From Rhodanobacter sp. (lineage in GTDB: Bacteria; Pseudomonadota; Gammaproteobacteria; Xanthomonadales; Rhodanobacteraceae): a DNA stretch of 64,000 nt. The stretch's first letter is position 1, and every line of letters starts with the position of its first letter. The DNA is taken from the NCBI GenBank assembly GCA_030148505.1, contig JASBTI010000012.1:176371-240370 (forward strand), given 5' to 3'. A program made the translations under genes and the position numbers. Below the pieces are notes generated by a model. The model worked only from the letters and a program-made list of their open reading frames with translations, did no database searches and was not told the DNA's origin. Shown here piece after piece: positions 36,367 through 45,548 of this stretch.

Positions 36367-37263
36367 ATGACCCAGCCCTACGTCGTCGATATCAATGCGG
36401 TCGCCTTCAGCCTCGGCCCCATCCAGGTTCATTGGTATGGGTTGATGTATCTGATCGGCTTTTTCAGCGCGGCGTTGTTGGGCGAATACCGGCGACGGCA
36501 TGGGCGGTTGCCGGTCAGTCGCGATGCGCTTGGAGATCTTTTTTTCTACGGCATGATGGGGGTCATCGTCGGCGGTCGTATCTGGTACATGCTGTTCTAC
36601 TACGCCGGGGGCATCGACTGGATCTGGACCTCGCCGCTGGCCCTGTTCAAGGTGTGGGACGGCGGCATGAGTTTTCACGGTGGCCTGCTCGGCGTGCTGG
36701 TGGCTGGCTGGTGGTGGTCGCGGCGGCAGCGGCTGCACTTCTTCGACACCATCGATTTTGTCGCGCCACTGGTGCCGATCGGGCTGGGTCTGGGGCGATT
36801 GGGCAACTTCATCAACGGCGAGCTTTGGGGCAAACCGACCGACTTGTCGTGGGGCATGATTTTCCCGCATGCACGCGCCGACGATCTGGCCTATGTCAGC
36901 GCGCACCCGTCCTGGTTGGCACAGTTACAGCAGTTTGGCGGCTTGCCCCGGCACCCCTCGGAGCTGTACGAGCTGGCACTGGAGGGCGTGGTGATGTTCG
37001 TGGTGCTGTGGCTGGTGTCGATGAAACCGCGGCCGCGGTATCTGGTCTCAGGCCTGTTCGCCCTGATGTATGGCTGTTTCCGTATCGCGGTGGAATTCGT
37101 GCGCCTGCCTGATCCGCAACTGGGTTATTACTTCGGCACCCACTGGGTCACCATGGGGCAGCTGCAGTCGTTACCGCTGGTGGTCGTTGGCGTGTGGTTG
37201 CTGTGGCTGTCGCGCCGCTCGCCCACCTTGCCGTTGGCAACCATACCCACGGCAACGGCCTGA
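36367..37263 (+). CDS. lgt: Prolipoprotein diacylglyceryl transferase Lgt
   Basis: A 298-residue, seven-helix inner-membrane enzyme that attaches diacylglycerol to the lipobox Cys of prolipoproteins. Conserved blocks: [20 protein letters not shown] near the N-terminus, [20 protein letters not shown], the Lgt signature [19 protein letters not shown] (near residue 142) and [12 protein letters not shown]. It starts the lgt-thyA-folA run, found in the same order in many gammaproteobacteria. The ATG at 36367 starts two residues before the conserved region; the longer frame to 36295 is not supported. Confidence 0.95.
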   Translation: MTQPYVVDINAVAFSLGPIQVHWYGLMYLIGFFSAALLGEYRRRHGRLPVSRDALGDLFFYGMMGVIVGGRIWYMLFYYAGGIDWIWTSPLALFKVWDGGMSFHGGLLGVLVAGWWWSRRQRLHFFDTIDFVAPLVPIGLGLGRLGNFINGELWGKPTDLSWGMIFPHARADDLAYVSAHPSWLAQLQQFGGLPRHPSELYELALEGVVMFVVLWLVSMKPRPRYLVSGLFALMYGCFRIAVEFVRLPDPQLGYYFGTHWVTMGQLQSLPLVVVGVWLLWLSRRSPTLPLATIPTATA

Positions 37264-37265
37264 TC

Positions 37266-38060
37266 ATGCAGGCATATCTCGACCTGCTGCGTCATGTGCT
37301 GGAGCATGGCACCGAAAAAGGCGATCGCACCGGAACCGGCACGCGCAGCGTATTTGGCTGGCAGATGCGTTTCGACCTGGCGCAGGGTTTTCCGCTGGTC
37401 ACCACCAAGAAGCTGCACCTGAAGTCGATCGTGCATGAGCTGATCTGGTTTCTGCGCGGCGACACCAATATCGCCTACCTCAAAGACAACGGTGTACGCA
37501 TTTGGGACGAGTGGGCTGATCCAAACGGCGATCTCGGCCCGGTCTATGGTGAGCAGTGGCGCGCGTGGCCGACCGCCGACGGCGGCGTGGTCGACCAGAT
37601 CGGCTGGGTCGTCGATGAAATTCGTCGCAATCCCGATTCGCGCCGTCTGATCGTCAGCGCCTGGAATGTCGGTGAGTTGCCGAAGATGGCGTTGCTGCCT
37701 TGTCACAGCCTGTTCCAGTTCTATGTAGCGCAGGGCAAACTCAGTTGCCAGTTGTATCAGCGCTCCGGCGATATTTTTCTCGGCGTACCGTTCAATATCG
37801 CCAGCTATGCGTTGTTGACCCATATGGTGGCGCAGGTTTGCGGACTCGAAGTGGGCGATTTCGTACACACGCTGGGTGACGCTCATCTGTACAGCAACCA
37901 TCTGGAGCAGGCGAGGCTGCAACTAACCCGTGAGCCGCGACCGTTGCCGCGGCTTCGCCTCAATCCACAGGTGGCCTCGATCTTTGATTTTCGTTACGAG
38001 GATGTGGGGATCGAAGCCTACGATCCGCATCCCTCGATCAAGGCGGCCGTCGCAGTGTAA
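37266..38060 (+). CDS. thyA: Thymidylate synthase ThyA
   Basis: A 264-residue enzyme, the normal E. coli length, making dTMP from dUMP with methylene-tetrahydrofolate. Motifs: [20 protein letters not shown] (phosphate-binding Arg), [20 protein letters not shown], the catalytic [12 protein letters not shown] (Cys near 146), [20 protein letters not shown] and [14 protein letters not shown]. Only two bases separate it from lgt. folA, which regenerates the folate cofactor, follows after 148 bases. Confidence 0.97.
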   Translation: MQAYLDLLRHVLEHGTEKGDRTGTGTRSVFGWQMRFDLAQGFPLVTTKKLHLKSIVHELIWFLRGDTNIAYLKDNGVRIWDEWADPNGDLGPVYGEQWRAWPTADGGVVDQIGWVVDEIRRNPDSRRLIVSAWNVGELPKMALLPCHSLFQFYVAQGKLSCQLYQRSGDIFLGVPFNIASYALLTHMVAQVCGLEVGDFVHTLGDAHLYSNHLEQARLQLTREPRPLPRLRLNPQVASIFDFRYEDVGIEAYDPHPSIKAAVAV

Positions 38061-38208
38061 GCGCGCTCTTTCAAGGGTTCAGGGGCCAGCCGTCCGGCGC
38101 TACTCAGGATCGGCGCCCGAAGGCTTCATCCTGTTAAGATTCGATGCAATCGGCGGTACCGTTCAGGCTGTGCCGCCGCCTCAAATTCACGTTTTTGAAG
38201 GATCTCCT

Positions 38209-38697
38209 ATGGCCATCTCCCTGATCGCCGCACTCGACGAAAATTTTGCCATCGGCCGCAAGGGGCAGCTGCCGTGGCATCTGCCCGACGACTTGCGCTG
38301 GTTCAAGCAGTTGACCACGGGCAAGAACGTATTGATGGGCTACAACACCGCGATGTCGATCGGCCGTGCGCTGCCGGACCGTGTCAACCTCGTATTGTCG
38401 CGGCGCCATGAGGCGCCGTTTCCCGGGCAAATCACCGTGCGCTCCATCGAGGAGGCGCAGGCACGTTGCAGCAATACCGGCCTGATGGTGATTGGCGGCG
38501 GCCTGGTATTTGCCGAAGCGTTGCCGCAGGCACGGCGGATGTACCTGACCTGGGTTAGTGCTGCTATCGATGGCGCCGACACGTTTTTCCCGGGCGTACA
38601 CTTCAGCGAGTGGACTGAAGTCTCCCGCGTGCATCACAAGGCCGATGCCGAACACGCGTACGACTTCGACATGGTCGAATACCTGCGCAACGCCTGA
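38209..38697 (+). CDS. folA: Dihydrofolate reductase FolA
   Basis: A 162-residue NADPH-dependent enzyme. Motifs: ISLIAALDENFAIGRKGQLP (active-site loop), WHLPDDLRWFKQLTTGKNVL with catalytic Asp in LPDD, MGYNTAMSIGRALPDR and IGGGLVFAEALPQARRMYLT. The ATG at 38209 follows AAGGAT. It lies downstream of thyA, which makes dihydrofolate, so the two enzymes form a pathway pair. The mutT-like gene begins 11 bases after its stop. Confidence 0.95.
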   Translation: MAISLIAALDENFAIGRKGQLPWHLPDDLRWFKQLTTGKNVLMGYNTAMSIGRALPDRVNLVLSRRHEAPFPGQITVRSIEEAQARCSNTGLMVIGGGLVFAEALPQARRMYLTWVSAAIDGADTFFPGVHFSEWTEVSRVHHKADAEHAYDFDMVEYLRNA

Positions 38698-38707
38698 TGT
38701 CGAGCTC

Positions 38708-39151
38708 ATGCCGCTGGCGCCTGGCGTGATGCATGTGGTGGCCGGCATCCTGCAGGACGAGAGCGGGCGTGTTCTGCTGGCCCAGCGTCCGCTCGGCAAG
38801 CATCTGGCCGGGTTATGGGAGTTTCCCGGGGGCAAGCTTGAGGTCGGGGAGACGCCGTCAACGGGGCTGGCGCGCGAGCTGCGTGAAGAGCTGGGCATCA
38901 CCGTGCGGCATGCCAAACCGTTGCTCGCGATCCCGTGGATCTATGGTGAGCGGGAACTGCTGCTGGACGCCTGGTGCATCGGGCAATGGGACGGCGCCCC
39001 ACAGTCTCTGGAAGGGCAGGCTCTGCAATGGCTGCCGCCAGCAGGCATCGATCCGGCCATCCTGACCCCGGCGGACGGCCCGATCCTGCAGGCGCTGCTG
39101 GCGACGGGTCAGTTTCCTCTCCGGCAAGCTGATACCGAGCGGCTGTTGTAG
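38708..39151 (+). CDS. mutT: MutT-like Nudix hydrolase (8-oxo-dGTP pyrophosphatase type)
   Basis: A 147-residue Nudix protein. The Nudix box runs from GGKLEVGETPSTGLARELRE to ELGI (residues about 41-64) with the full GX5EX7REUXEEXG pattern. The start VVAGILQDESGRVLLAQRPL and LAGLWEFPGG are MutT-like, suggesting clean-up of oxidised dGTP. The first ATG (38708) is used; MHVVAG at 38729 is an alternative. The TAG stop (39149-39151) is part of the GTAG head of a REP element. Confidence 0.85.
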   Translation: MPLAPGVMHVVAGILQDESGRVLLAQRPLGKHLAGLWEFPGGKLEVGETPSTGLARELREELGITVRHAKPLLAIPWIYGERELLLDAWCIGQWDGAPQSLEGQALQWLPPAGIDPAILTPADGPILQALLATGQFPLRQADTERLL

Positions 39152-39250
39152 GAGCGCACCCTGTCTCCACAAAAGGGGACTTCCTCCGGTCGTGCGCGAT
39201 GGTTTTTGGCGGCATGACGAAGAGCTATCGCGCACAGGGTGCGCTCCTAC
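39148..39250. repeat. Inverted REP pair (family A) between convergent mutT-like gene and coaE
   Basis: Left unit GTAGGAGCGCACCCTGTC at 39148, right unit on the minus strand ending CTAC at 39247-39250. The spacer (CTTCCTCCGGTCGTGCGCGATG) is similar to the spacer of the element at 12416-12517, so the whole pair is a repeated element (BIME-like). As at 12.4 kb, the stop codons of both neighbours lie in the two GTAG ends: TAG of the mutT-like gene and TAG of coaE (39249-39247). Confidence 0.85.
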
Positions 39251-39873
39251 GCCCGTTTGTCGGCCGCGAGCGCCAGGTAACGCCGATGCAATGCGGCGAC
39301 GACGTTATCGAGTGCCGCTTCGTCGCCGTCGTTGACGATCACGTCGTCGGCCAACGCCAATCGTTCGGATCGGGTAGCTTGCTGGGCCACCATCCGTTTC
39401 GCCAGCGCCTCGTCGATGCCATCGCGAGCTAGTAATCGCTCGATCTGCAATGATGCCGGCACATCCACCAGCAGCACGCGATCGAGCCAGCGGTAGTGGG
39501 CGATATTTTCCACCAGCAGCGGAATCGCCAGCAGACAATACGGTGCCGTTTCCGCCTGGGCGTGATCGTACAGCCACTGGCGGACACGCGGATGGATGAT
39601 CGCCTCCAGGCGCTGGCGCGCGGTCGGGTCGGCGAACACGCGTCGCCGCATGGCCGGCCGGTCCAGTCTGCCGGTCGCATCCAGCGCCTCAGGGCCGAAG
39701 GTCTGCACGATGGCAGCAAGTCCCGATGCGCCTGGTTCCACCACGATACGGGCTGCCACGTCGGCGTCGTAGACGGGAACGCCCAGCGCCTCGAAGCGTC
39801 GTGACACGGCATTTTTGCCGGCCGCGATGCCGCCAGTGAGGCCGATGACCTGGCTGACCCGCATCGGGTTCAT
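39247..39873 (-). CDS. coaE: Dephospho-CoA kinase CoaE
   Basis: A 208-residue kinase for the last step of CoA synthesis. N-terminal P-loop IGLTGGIAAGKNAVSRRFEA, then VYDADVAARIVVEPG and HPRVRQWLYDHAQ, LLAIPLLVENIAHYRWLDRV and VDVPASLQIERLLARDG, all typical. The Walker A residue after Lys, normally Ser or Thr, is Asn (AAAAAT region near 39810). The start overlaps the pilD stop by 4 bases (ATGA), the usual pilD-coaE coupling. The longer frame to 40521 runs antisense-free through pilD in another frame and is not used. The stop is inside the REP element. Confidence 0.92.
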   Translation of the reverse strand: MNPMRVSQVIGLTGGIAAGKNAVSRRFEALGVPVYDADVAARIVVEPGASGLAAIVQTFGPEALDATGRLDRPAMRRRVFADPTARQRLEAIIHPRVRQWLYDHAQAETAPYCLLAIPLLVENIAHYRWLDRVLLVDVPASLQIERLLARDGIDEALAKRMVAQQATRSERLALADDVIVNDGDEAALDNVVAALHRRYLALAADKRA

Positions 39874-40727
39874 CGCATGCCGGTCATGTGCATGTAGCTG
39901 TGCAGCAGCTCGGGTCCGGCGATAAACCAGACCCAGCCCGCAGCCGCAATAAATGGCCCAAACGGCATCGGCACCTGGCTTTGATGTCGGCGCAGGGCAA
40001 TCAGGCTGCCGCCAACCAGGGCACCTATCAGCGAGGAGATCAGGATCATCGGCAGCAGTGAAACAGGCCCCAGCCATGCGCCCAGTGCGGCCAGCAGCTT
40101 GAAGTCGCCATGCCCCATGCCTTCCTTGCCGGTGAGCAGCTTGAAGACCCAGTAGACGCTCCACAAGCTCAGGTAGCCAATGGCCGCGCCGACGATCGCC
40201 GCGGACGCGTCGACGAACATCGGCAGCAACGCCAGCAGCAAGCCCAGCCAAAGCAAGGGTAAGGTCAACTGGTCGGGTAGCAGTTGGGTGCGAAGATCGA
40301 TCCCGGCCAAGGCGATCAGGGTCCAGGTCAGCAGCAATCCCGCCAATGCCGGCCATGATGGGCCAAACTTCGCTACGACAACCGCGCTGAGCACGGCGCT
40401 GAGCAGTTCGACCAGCGGATACTGGATCGAAATCCCCTTCTGGCAGTAGCGGCAGCGTCCCCCCAGCAACAGCCAGCTCAACAGAGGGATATTGTCGGCC
40501 GCCGACAGGGGGTGCTTGCATTGCGGACAGTGCGAAGGCTCGCGCACGATACCGGGCGGCAGCGGCGAGACATCACCTTCCAGTTCGAGTACATCATGGG
40601 CCTCTTGCCGCCATGCTGCCGCCATGCGTTCGGGCAGGCGCAGAATAACCACGTTGAGGAAGCTGCCCACCAGCAGACCGAGCACGGTGGCAAGAGCGAT
40701 CCAGGCGGTGGGGGGAAGATCGGGCAT
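39870..40727 (-). CDS. pilD: Prepilin peptidase / N-methyltransferase PilD
   Basis: A 285-residue A24 aspartic protease in the inner membrane that cleaves type IV prepilins and methylates the new N-terminal Phe. N-terminal helix GLLVGSFLNVVILRLPERM, a four-Cys zinc site CPQCKHPLSAADNIP ... CRYCQKG, and the two catalytic Asp motifs GIDLRTQLLPDQLTLPLLW and GHGDFKLLAALGAWLG. It should process the two pilins at 58843 and 59635. It lies 129 bases after pilC. Confidence 0.95.
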   Translation of the reverse strand: MPDLPPTAWIALATVLGLLVGSFLNVVILRLPERMAAAWRQEAHDVLELEGDVSPLPPGIVREPSHCPQCKHPLSAADNIPLLSWLLLGGRCRYCQKGISIQYPLVELLSAVLSAVVVAKFGPSWPALAGLLLTWTLIALAGIDLRTQLLPDQLTLPLLWLGLLLALLPMFVDASAAIVGAAIGYLSLWSVYWVFKLLTGKEGMGHGDFKLLAALGAWLGPVSLLPMILISSLIGALVGGSLIALRRHQSQVPMPFGPFIAAAGWVWFIAGPELLHSYMHMTGMR

Positions 40728-40856
40728 GTGTGGGCCTTGGTTTAGAGTCCCTCGGAAGGCAGGGCAAGGGTACGGCGCTTCATGCGGACGCGCACCTGCG
40801 CTCGTGCAACAAACGCCGGGCCATGCCGCGATGTACGGGTCGATGGTGCCGCGTGC

Positions 40857-42119
40857 CTAGAACGTGCCGGCGAGCTTGAATATCGGCAGGTACAAGGCGA
40901 TCACGATACCGCCTACCAGGGTGCCCAGGACCACCATGATGAGCGGCTCGAGCAAGGTGGATAAGGTGTCGACCGCGTTGCTGACTTCCTCCTCGTAAAA
41001 TTCGGCAACCTTGAACAGCATGTTGTCCAGGGCGCCGGATTCTTCGCCGATGGCGGTCATCTGCACCACCATGTTGGGGAACAGGTTGGTTTGCTTCATC
41101 GCCAGTTGCAGTTGATGGCCGACGGCGATGTCATCGCGCATCTGCCTCACCGCATCCCCGTAGATGATGCTGCCGGTGGCGCCAGCAACGGCATCGAGGG
41201 CCTCGACCAAGGGTACGCCGGCGCGAAAGGTCACTCCGAGGGTGCGCGCAAAACGGGCAATTGCCGAGTTGCGGGTGATGTTGCCCATTACCGGCAGCTT
41301 AAGGGCCACCCGGTCGAGAAAATGGGCAAACTTGACCGAGCGTTTCTTGCCGATGACTATCGCCGCGACACCGCCGACAATTGTACCGACAACTATCCAC
41401 CAGTAACTTTGCATGAACTCCGAGGCATTCACCAGCAACTGGGTCGGTGCCGGCAGCTGGGCCCCGGCATCCTGGAAGGTCTTGGCAAACACCGGCACCA
41501 CGAACAGCAGCATGATCAGGATGACCACGAACACCACCGCCAGCACCATCATGGGGTAAAACAGCGCCTTCTTGATCTTCTTCTTCAGCGCCTCCGTGCG
41601 TTCCTTGTAGGTGGCCACGGTATCCAGCACGGTATCCAGCACGCCGGATGTTTCGCCGGCATGCACCAGATTGCAGTAGAGCTCGTCGAACTGGACAGGA
41701 TAATGCGCCAGTGCCTCATGCAGCGCGGAGCCACCCTCGATATGCTGTTTCACGTCCAGCAGCATGTTCTTGAAACGGACGTTCTTCTGGCCGTCGGCGA
41801 TGATGTCGAAGGACTGCACCATTGGTACACCCGAAGCCATCATGGTGGCAATTTGCCGACTGAAGACTGCCACGTCGCCCGGTTTGACCGTGCTGCCGGT
41901 CGAGCCGAACAGAGGCTTGGAACGTTCCCGCACGGTCTGGGGGTTCATGCCCTGACGACGCAGCTCGGCCTTGACCAGCGAGGCATTTCTCGCCGGCATG
42001 TCGCCCTTCATCCGTTTGCCGCGTTTGTCCAGCGCCACCCATTGGTAGGTGGTCAGCTTGCTGACTTCGGCACGTTGTGCGCCGAGCGCTCGCGCCTTGT
42101 TTGCGGTAGCCGTGGCCAT
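40857..42119 (-). CDS. pilC: Type IV pilus inner-membrane platform protein PilC
   Basis: A 420-residue GspF/PilC family protein. Two homologous halves each with an F-domain: residues about 80-205 (VFSRQIATMMASGVPMVQSF, LYCNLVHAGETSGVLD) and 285-405 (FARTLGVTFRAGVPLVEALD, MTAIGEESGALDNML), with three membrane helices. The N-terminal YQWVALDKRGKRMKGDMPA segment is typical. The ATG at 42119 is preferred (GGGAAG 7 bases before); ATG at 42125 is possible. It couples the PilB motor to pilin insertion. Confidence 0.95.
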   Translation of the reverse strand: MATATANKARALGAQRAEVSKLTTYQWVALDKRGKRMKGDMPARNASLVKAELRRQGMNPQTVRERSKPLFGSTGSTVKPGDVAVFSRQIATMMASGVPMVQSFDIIADGQKNVRFKNMLLDVKQHIEGGSALHEALAHYPVQFDELYCNLVHAGETSGVLDTVLDTVATYKERTEALKKKIKKALFYPMMVLAVVFVVILIMLLFVVPVFAKTFQDAGAQLPAPTQLLVNASEFMQSYWWIVVGTIVGGVAAIVIGKKRSVKFAHFLDRVALKLPVMGNITRNSAIARFARTLGVTFRAGVPLVEALDAVAGATGSIIYGDAVRQMRDDIAVGHQLQLAMKQTNLFPNMVVQMTAIGEESGALDNMLFKVAEFYEEEVSNAVDTLSTLLEPLIMVVLGTLVGGIVIALYLPIFKLAGTF

Positions 42120-42147
42120 GCGCATCTTCCCCCAGTGATTCAGTCCT

Positions 42148-42161
42148 GATTCGTCCGAATC
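42148..42161. promoter_or_regulatory. Perfect palindrome in the pilC leader
   Basis: GATTCGTCCGAATC: 6-base arms with a 2-base centre, 29-42 bases upstream of the pilC start. It could be an operator, but short palindromes also occur by chance. Confidence 0.25.
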
Positions 42162-42262
42162 GGACAGCTACGTCATGTTTGTACAGCTTATGCTACTCGT
42201 TGTGTCGCAAACCGTGCCGCGCCACGCAAGTTGAACCTCCAAACTGTGCTGAACCGCCCTTT

Positions 42263-43984
42263 TTATTCCTTGGTGACCCGGTCGATCTCGGTCAGGCTGG
42301 TCAGGCCATTCTTGACCTTCAGCAGTGCCGATGCGCGCAGGTCGTTGACTCCGGCGTTACGTGCTGCCTCACCTATTTGCAGGGCGTTGCCGCCTTGCAG
42401 GATAATTTTCTGAATATCTTCCAGCATCGGCATCACCTGATAGATACCCACGCGTCCCTTGTAACCTTCGTTGCAGCCATCGCAGCCAACCGGTTCGTAG
42501 ACTGTCAAGCCGGCGTCGATGTCGGCCTGGGTAAAGCCGGCTTTGAGCAGGACCTCGGCAGGGAGATCCTGGGGCTTCTTACAGTCATGCAGGCGGCGTG
42601 CCAGACGCTGGGCGATAATCAAGGTGACCGACGAGGTGATGTTGTAGGGCGCGATACCCATGTTCATCAGGCGCGCAATAGTCTGCGCAGCGTCGTTGGT
42701 ATGCAGGGTAGACAGCACCATGTGACCGGTCTGCGCCGCCTTGATCGCGATCTCGGCGGTTTCCAGGTCACGAATTTCGCCGACCATGATCACGTCGGGA
42801 TCCTGACGCAGGAACGAGCGCAATGCGGCGGCGAAGGTCATCCCGCGCTTTACGTTCTGCTGGACCTGGTTGATGCCTTCGACGCGGATTTCGACCGGAT
42901 CCTCCACCGTCGAGATATTGCGTTCGGCGGTGTTGAGCATGTTCAGGCCGGTATACAACGACACTGTCTTGCCGGAGCCGGTCGGACCGGTGACCAGCAC
43001 CATGCCGTAAGGCTTGTGGATGGCGTCGACGTAAAGCTTCTGCTGATCTGGCTCGTAGCCAAGCTTTTCGATGCCGATCTTGGCGGATGATCCGTCCAGG
43101 ATGCGCAGCACGATCTTCTCGCCGAACAGTGTGGGTAGCGAGCTGACGCGAAAGTCGATGGCTCGGGTTTTGGACAGGTTGAGCTTGATACGGCCGTCCT
43201 GCGGCACGCGCTTTTCCGCGATATCCAGTTGCGCCATGACCTTCAGGCGCGAGGAAATGCGATTGGCCAGCTTCATCGGCGGGCTGGCCACGGCGCGCAA
43301 CATGCCGTCCATGCGCAGTCGCACCCGATACTGCGTTTCGAACGGCTCAAAATGGATGTCCGAAGCACCGCGCCGAATCGCGTCGACCAGGATCTTGTTG
43401 ACGAACTTCACAACCGGGCCGTCGTCGGCCGAGTTCGCGTCGATCCCGGTGCTTTCAGCCTCATCGTCGGCGATTTCCAGCTCCATGCCGTCAAGATCGT
43501 CGCTACCCATGTCGGGCATGATGTCCCGCATGTTGTTGAGGACGCTCTCGATCACGCGCAGCAGGGCGCCGCGTTCAACCAGGATCGGTTCCACCATACA
43601 GTTGGAATGGAACTTGATATCGTCCAGGGCATGCGACTGCATGGGATCGGCGATGCCGACAAACAGCCGTTTGCTGCGGCGGAACAGCGGCAGCACCTGA
43701 TGCTTGGTGATCAGGGCCTCGCTGATCAGATCGAGCGGCATGTTGCTTGGATTGAGTGCGGTGACATCCATCATCGGCATACCGAACTCGGCCGAGGCAA
43801 CCTGGGTTAGCTGGGCGCTGTCCACCAGGTTGTTGTCCAGCATCCACGCAGCAAAGGTGACCTTGTTCTGATTGCTGTCGGCTACAGCCTTGCGGACATC
43901 GACTTCCGGCAGGATGCCTTCCGATACCAGTCGACGCGCCATGCTGGACAGACCCGTCAATGACGGTTGCGCTTGAGATGACAT
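42263..43984 (-). CDS. pilB: Type IV-A pilus assembly ATPase PilB
   Basis: A 573-residue hexameric extension motor. N-terminal T2SSE domain (residues about 1-160), then the ATPase core: DIHFEPFETQYRVRLRMDG, Walker A in VTGPTGSGKTVSLYT (near 336), Asp box ISTVEDPVEIRVEGINQVQ, Walker B DPDVIMVGEIRDLETAEIA (near 400), His box STLHTNDAAQTI, and a four-Cys zinc site (CKKP ... CDGCNEGYKGR). No pilin gene lies between pilB and pilC as in many relatives; the pilins are 15 kb away across the glycan cluster. It lies 143 bases before pilC and is divergent from the first DegT gene. Confidence 0.96.
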   Translation of the reverse strand: MSSQAQPSLTGLSSMARRLVSEGILPEVDVRKAVADSNQNKVTFAAWMLDNNLVDSAQLTQVASAEFGMPMMDVTALNPSNMPLDLISEALITKHQVLPLFRRSKRLFVGIADPMQSHALDDIKFHSNCMVEPILVERGALLRVIESVLNNMRDIMPDMGSDDLDGMELEIADDEAESTGIDANSADDGPVVKFVNKILVDAIRRGASDIHFEPFETQYRVRLRMDGMLRAVASPPMKLANRISSRLKVMAQLDIAEKRVPQDGRIKLNLSKTRAIDFRVSSLPTLFGEKIVLRILDGSSAKIGIEKLGYEPDQQKLYVDAIHKPYGMVLVTGPTGSGKTVSLYTGLNMLNTAERNISTVEDPVEIRVEGINQVQQNVKRGMTFAAALRSFLRQDPDVIMVGEIRDLETAEIAIKAAQTGHMVLSTLHTNDAAQTIARLMNMGIAPYNITSSVTLIIAQRLARRLHDCKKPQDLPAEVLLKAGFTQADIDAGLTVYEPVGCDGCNEGYKGRVGIYQVMPMLEDIQKIILQGGNALQIGEAARNAGVNDLRASALLKVKNGLTSLTEIDRVTKE

Positions 43985-44171
43985 AGACTGACTCTACCCT
44001 GTGTCCGTATGTTGTTGAATCTACCTCAGTTGGGCGATCAGGTCACTCAGAGTTTTATCAGTTGCTGCGCAGCGGGATGTGGCGTACAAGCCGGCCCTGT
44101 CGCCGGCTTGCCGAATCCGCGCCGGGAATCGGCTACGCTGTGGTTTCCCTCCTACCTCTGACCTCGCATCT

Positions 44172-45356
44172 GTGCCCAGTGAGCTCCTGAAATCGCCATT
44201 CCTGACCTTTGGCGCACCGTCCATCGGAGAGGCCGAGATCGCTGAAGTCGAAGCCTGCCTGCGTTCTGGCTGGCTGGGGACCGGCCCCCGCGTGGCGCAG
44301 TTCGAGCGTGACTTTGCCCTCTGGCGTGGGGTGGAGGCGGCCCAGGTTGCGGCGCTCAACTCCTGTACCGCCGCTCTGCACGTCAGCATGGTGGCGGCCG
44401 GCATCGAACCGGGCGGGGAGGTGATCACCACCCCATTGACCTTTTGCGCCACCGTCAACGCGATCATTCATGCCGGGCTCGCTCCGGTGTTGGCGGACGT
44501 CGATCCACGGACCCAGAACATCGACCCTGGCGCGATCGAGGCTGCGATCACGCCACGGACGCGGGCGATCCTGCCAGTGCATTTCGCCGGGCGGCCGTGT
44601 GCGATGGACCGGATCATGGCGATTGCGGAGAAGCACGGCCTGGTCGTGATCGAGGATTGCGCACACGCCATCGAAACCGAGTTTCACGGGCGGAATGCCG
44701 GCACCTTCGGCGATTTTGGCTGTTTCAGTTTCTATGTCACCAAAAACGTCGTGACCGGCGAAGGCGGCATGATCATCGGCCGTCGCGAAGTCGACATTGC
44801 CCGGGCGCGAATGCTGGCGCTGCATGGCATGAGCCAGGATGCCTGGCACCGTTTCGGCGACCAGGGTTACAAGCACTACCAGGTCGTCGAATGCGGCTTC
44901 AAGTACAATATGATGGACCTCCAAGCCGCGATCGGCCTGCACCAACTGGCCCGGGTCGAAGAAAACTGGCGCCGTCGCCAGGTATTGTGGCGTCGCTACG
45001 ACGAGGCGCTTGCCGGTTTGCCGATCACCCTGCCTGCAGCCGTTGAAGCCGAAACCCGGCACGGCTACCACCTTTATACGGTGAGGGTTGAGGAGTCCCG
45101 CTGTGGCATCACTCGCGACGACTTTCTGGAGGCGATGAATGCAACAGGCATCGGTACCGGTGTGCATTATCTTTCCGTGCCCGAACATCCCTATTACCGG
45201 CGGCGCTTCGGCTGGCAGCCCGAACAATGGCCCCACGCCATGCGTATCGGTCGCGAAACCGTCAGCCTGCCCCTGTCCCCCGCCATGAGCGACGCCGACG
45301 CCGAGCGGGTAATCGCCACCGTTCGACGGATCCTGCGCCCCACTGTCCACCGATAG
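44172..45356 (+). CDS. DegT/DnrJ/EryC1 family sugar aminotransferase, copy 1
   Basis: A 394-residue PLP enzyme. Motifs: FGAPSIGEAEIAEVEACLRS, NSCTAALHVSM, TPLTFCATVNAIIHAGLAPV, IEDCAHAIETEFHGRNAGTF and the PLP-binding SFYVTKNVVTGEGG with Lys191. This family converts keto-sugar nucleotides to amino-sugars for surface glycans. The GTG at 44172 is the best start, since no ATG fits before the conserved block; 187 bases separate it from the divergent pilB. It opens the plus-strand glycan cluster, though a 536-base repeat-rich gap follows. Confidence 0.88.
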   Translation: MPSELLKSPFLTFGAPSIGEAEIAEVEACLRSGWLGTGPRVAQFERDFALWRGVEAAQVAALNSCTAALHVSMVAAGIEPGGEVITTPLTFCATVNAIIHAGLAPVLADVDPRTQNIDPGAIEAAITPRTRAILPVHFAGRPCAMDRIMAIAEKHGLVVIEDCAHAIETEFHGRNAGTFGDFGCFSFYVTKNVVTGEGGMIIGRREVDIARARMLALHGMSQDAWHRFGDQGYKHYQVVECGFKYNMMDLQAAIGLHQLARVEENWRRRQVLWRRYDEALAGLPITLPAAVEAETRHGYHLYTVRVEESRCGITRDDFLEAMNATGIGTGVHYLSVPEHPYYRRRFGWQPEQWPHAMRIGRETVSLPLSPAMSDADAERVIATVRRILRPTVHR

Positions 45357-45393
45357 CCGCGGTTGCAGTCTTGCCGGATTGCCACCGCCCACG

Positions 45394-45414
45394 GTAGGGC
45401 GGGCACCGTCCGCC
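45394..45414 (+). repeat. Solitary REP unit, family B
   Basis: GTAG head (45394-45397) followed by GGCGGGCACCGTCCGCC, an imperfect hairpin. The unit is the same type as the two arms at 45704-45775 but stands alone. Confidence 0.55.
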
Positions 45415-45485
45415 GCTCTGTCAGGCTGCCCGGAAAACCCGCGTTCCCGGGCAGTTCTCAGAGGTTGTGAAAATATCGAACGCTC

Positions 45486-45539
45486 TTAGCGAGAGCGTCG
45501 CCAGGGATCCGCAACAAGGTACGTCTTGATTTCCCACAT
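45486..45539 (-). CDS. Candidate 17-residue peptide
   Basis: ATG at 45539, TAA at 45488-45486, encoding MWEIKTYLVADPWRRSR. A GTGAGGATG Shine-Dalgarno-like stretch ends 6 bases before the start and overlaps the stop of the 45-codon frame upstream. It is followed by the hairpin at 45426-45454. The Glu3-x3-Tyr7 spacing recalls the crosslinked pair in PqqA-type precursors, but the rest does not look like PqqA and no radical SAM gene is in the window. Chance is a real alternative. Confidence 0.22.
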   Translation of the reverse strand: MWEIKTYLVADPWRRSR

Positions 45540-45548
45540 GGTGCATCC

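Noticed and set aside
39874..40521. N-terminal extension of the CoaE frame through pilD
   Set aside because: It overlaps the pilD coding region in another frame; the CoaE P-loop begins about 10 residues after the ATG at 39873.
42120..42262. Sigma-54 site upstream of pilC (GCAAACCGTGCC)
   Set aside because: Spacing between the -12 and -24 blocks is too short for an RpoN promoter.
44133..45392. 419-codon frame antisense to the first DegT aminotransferase
   Set aside because: Shadow of a gene with clear PLP-enzyme motifs; no homology and no ribosome binding site on the antisense strand.
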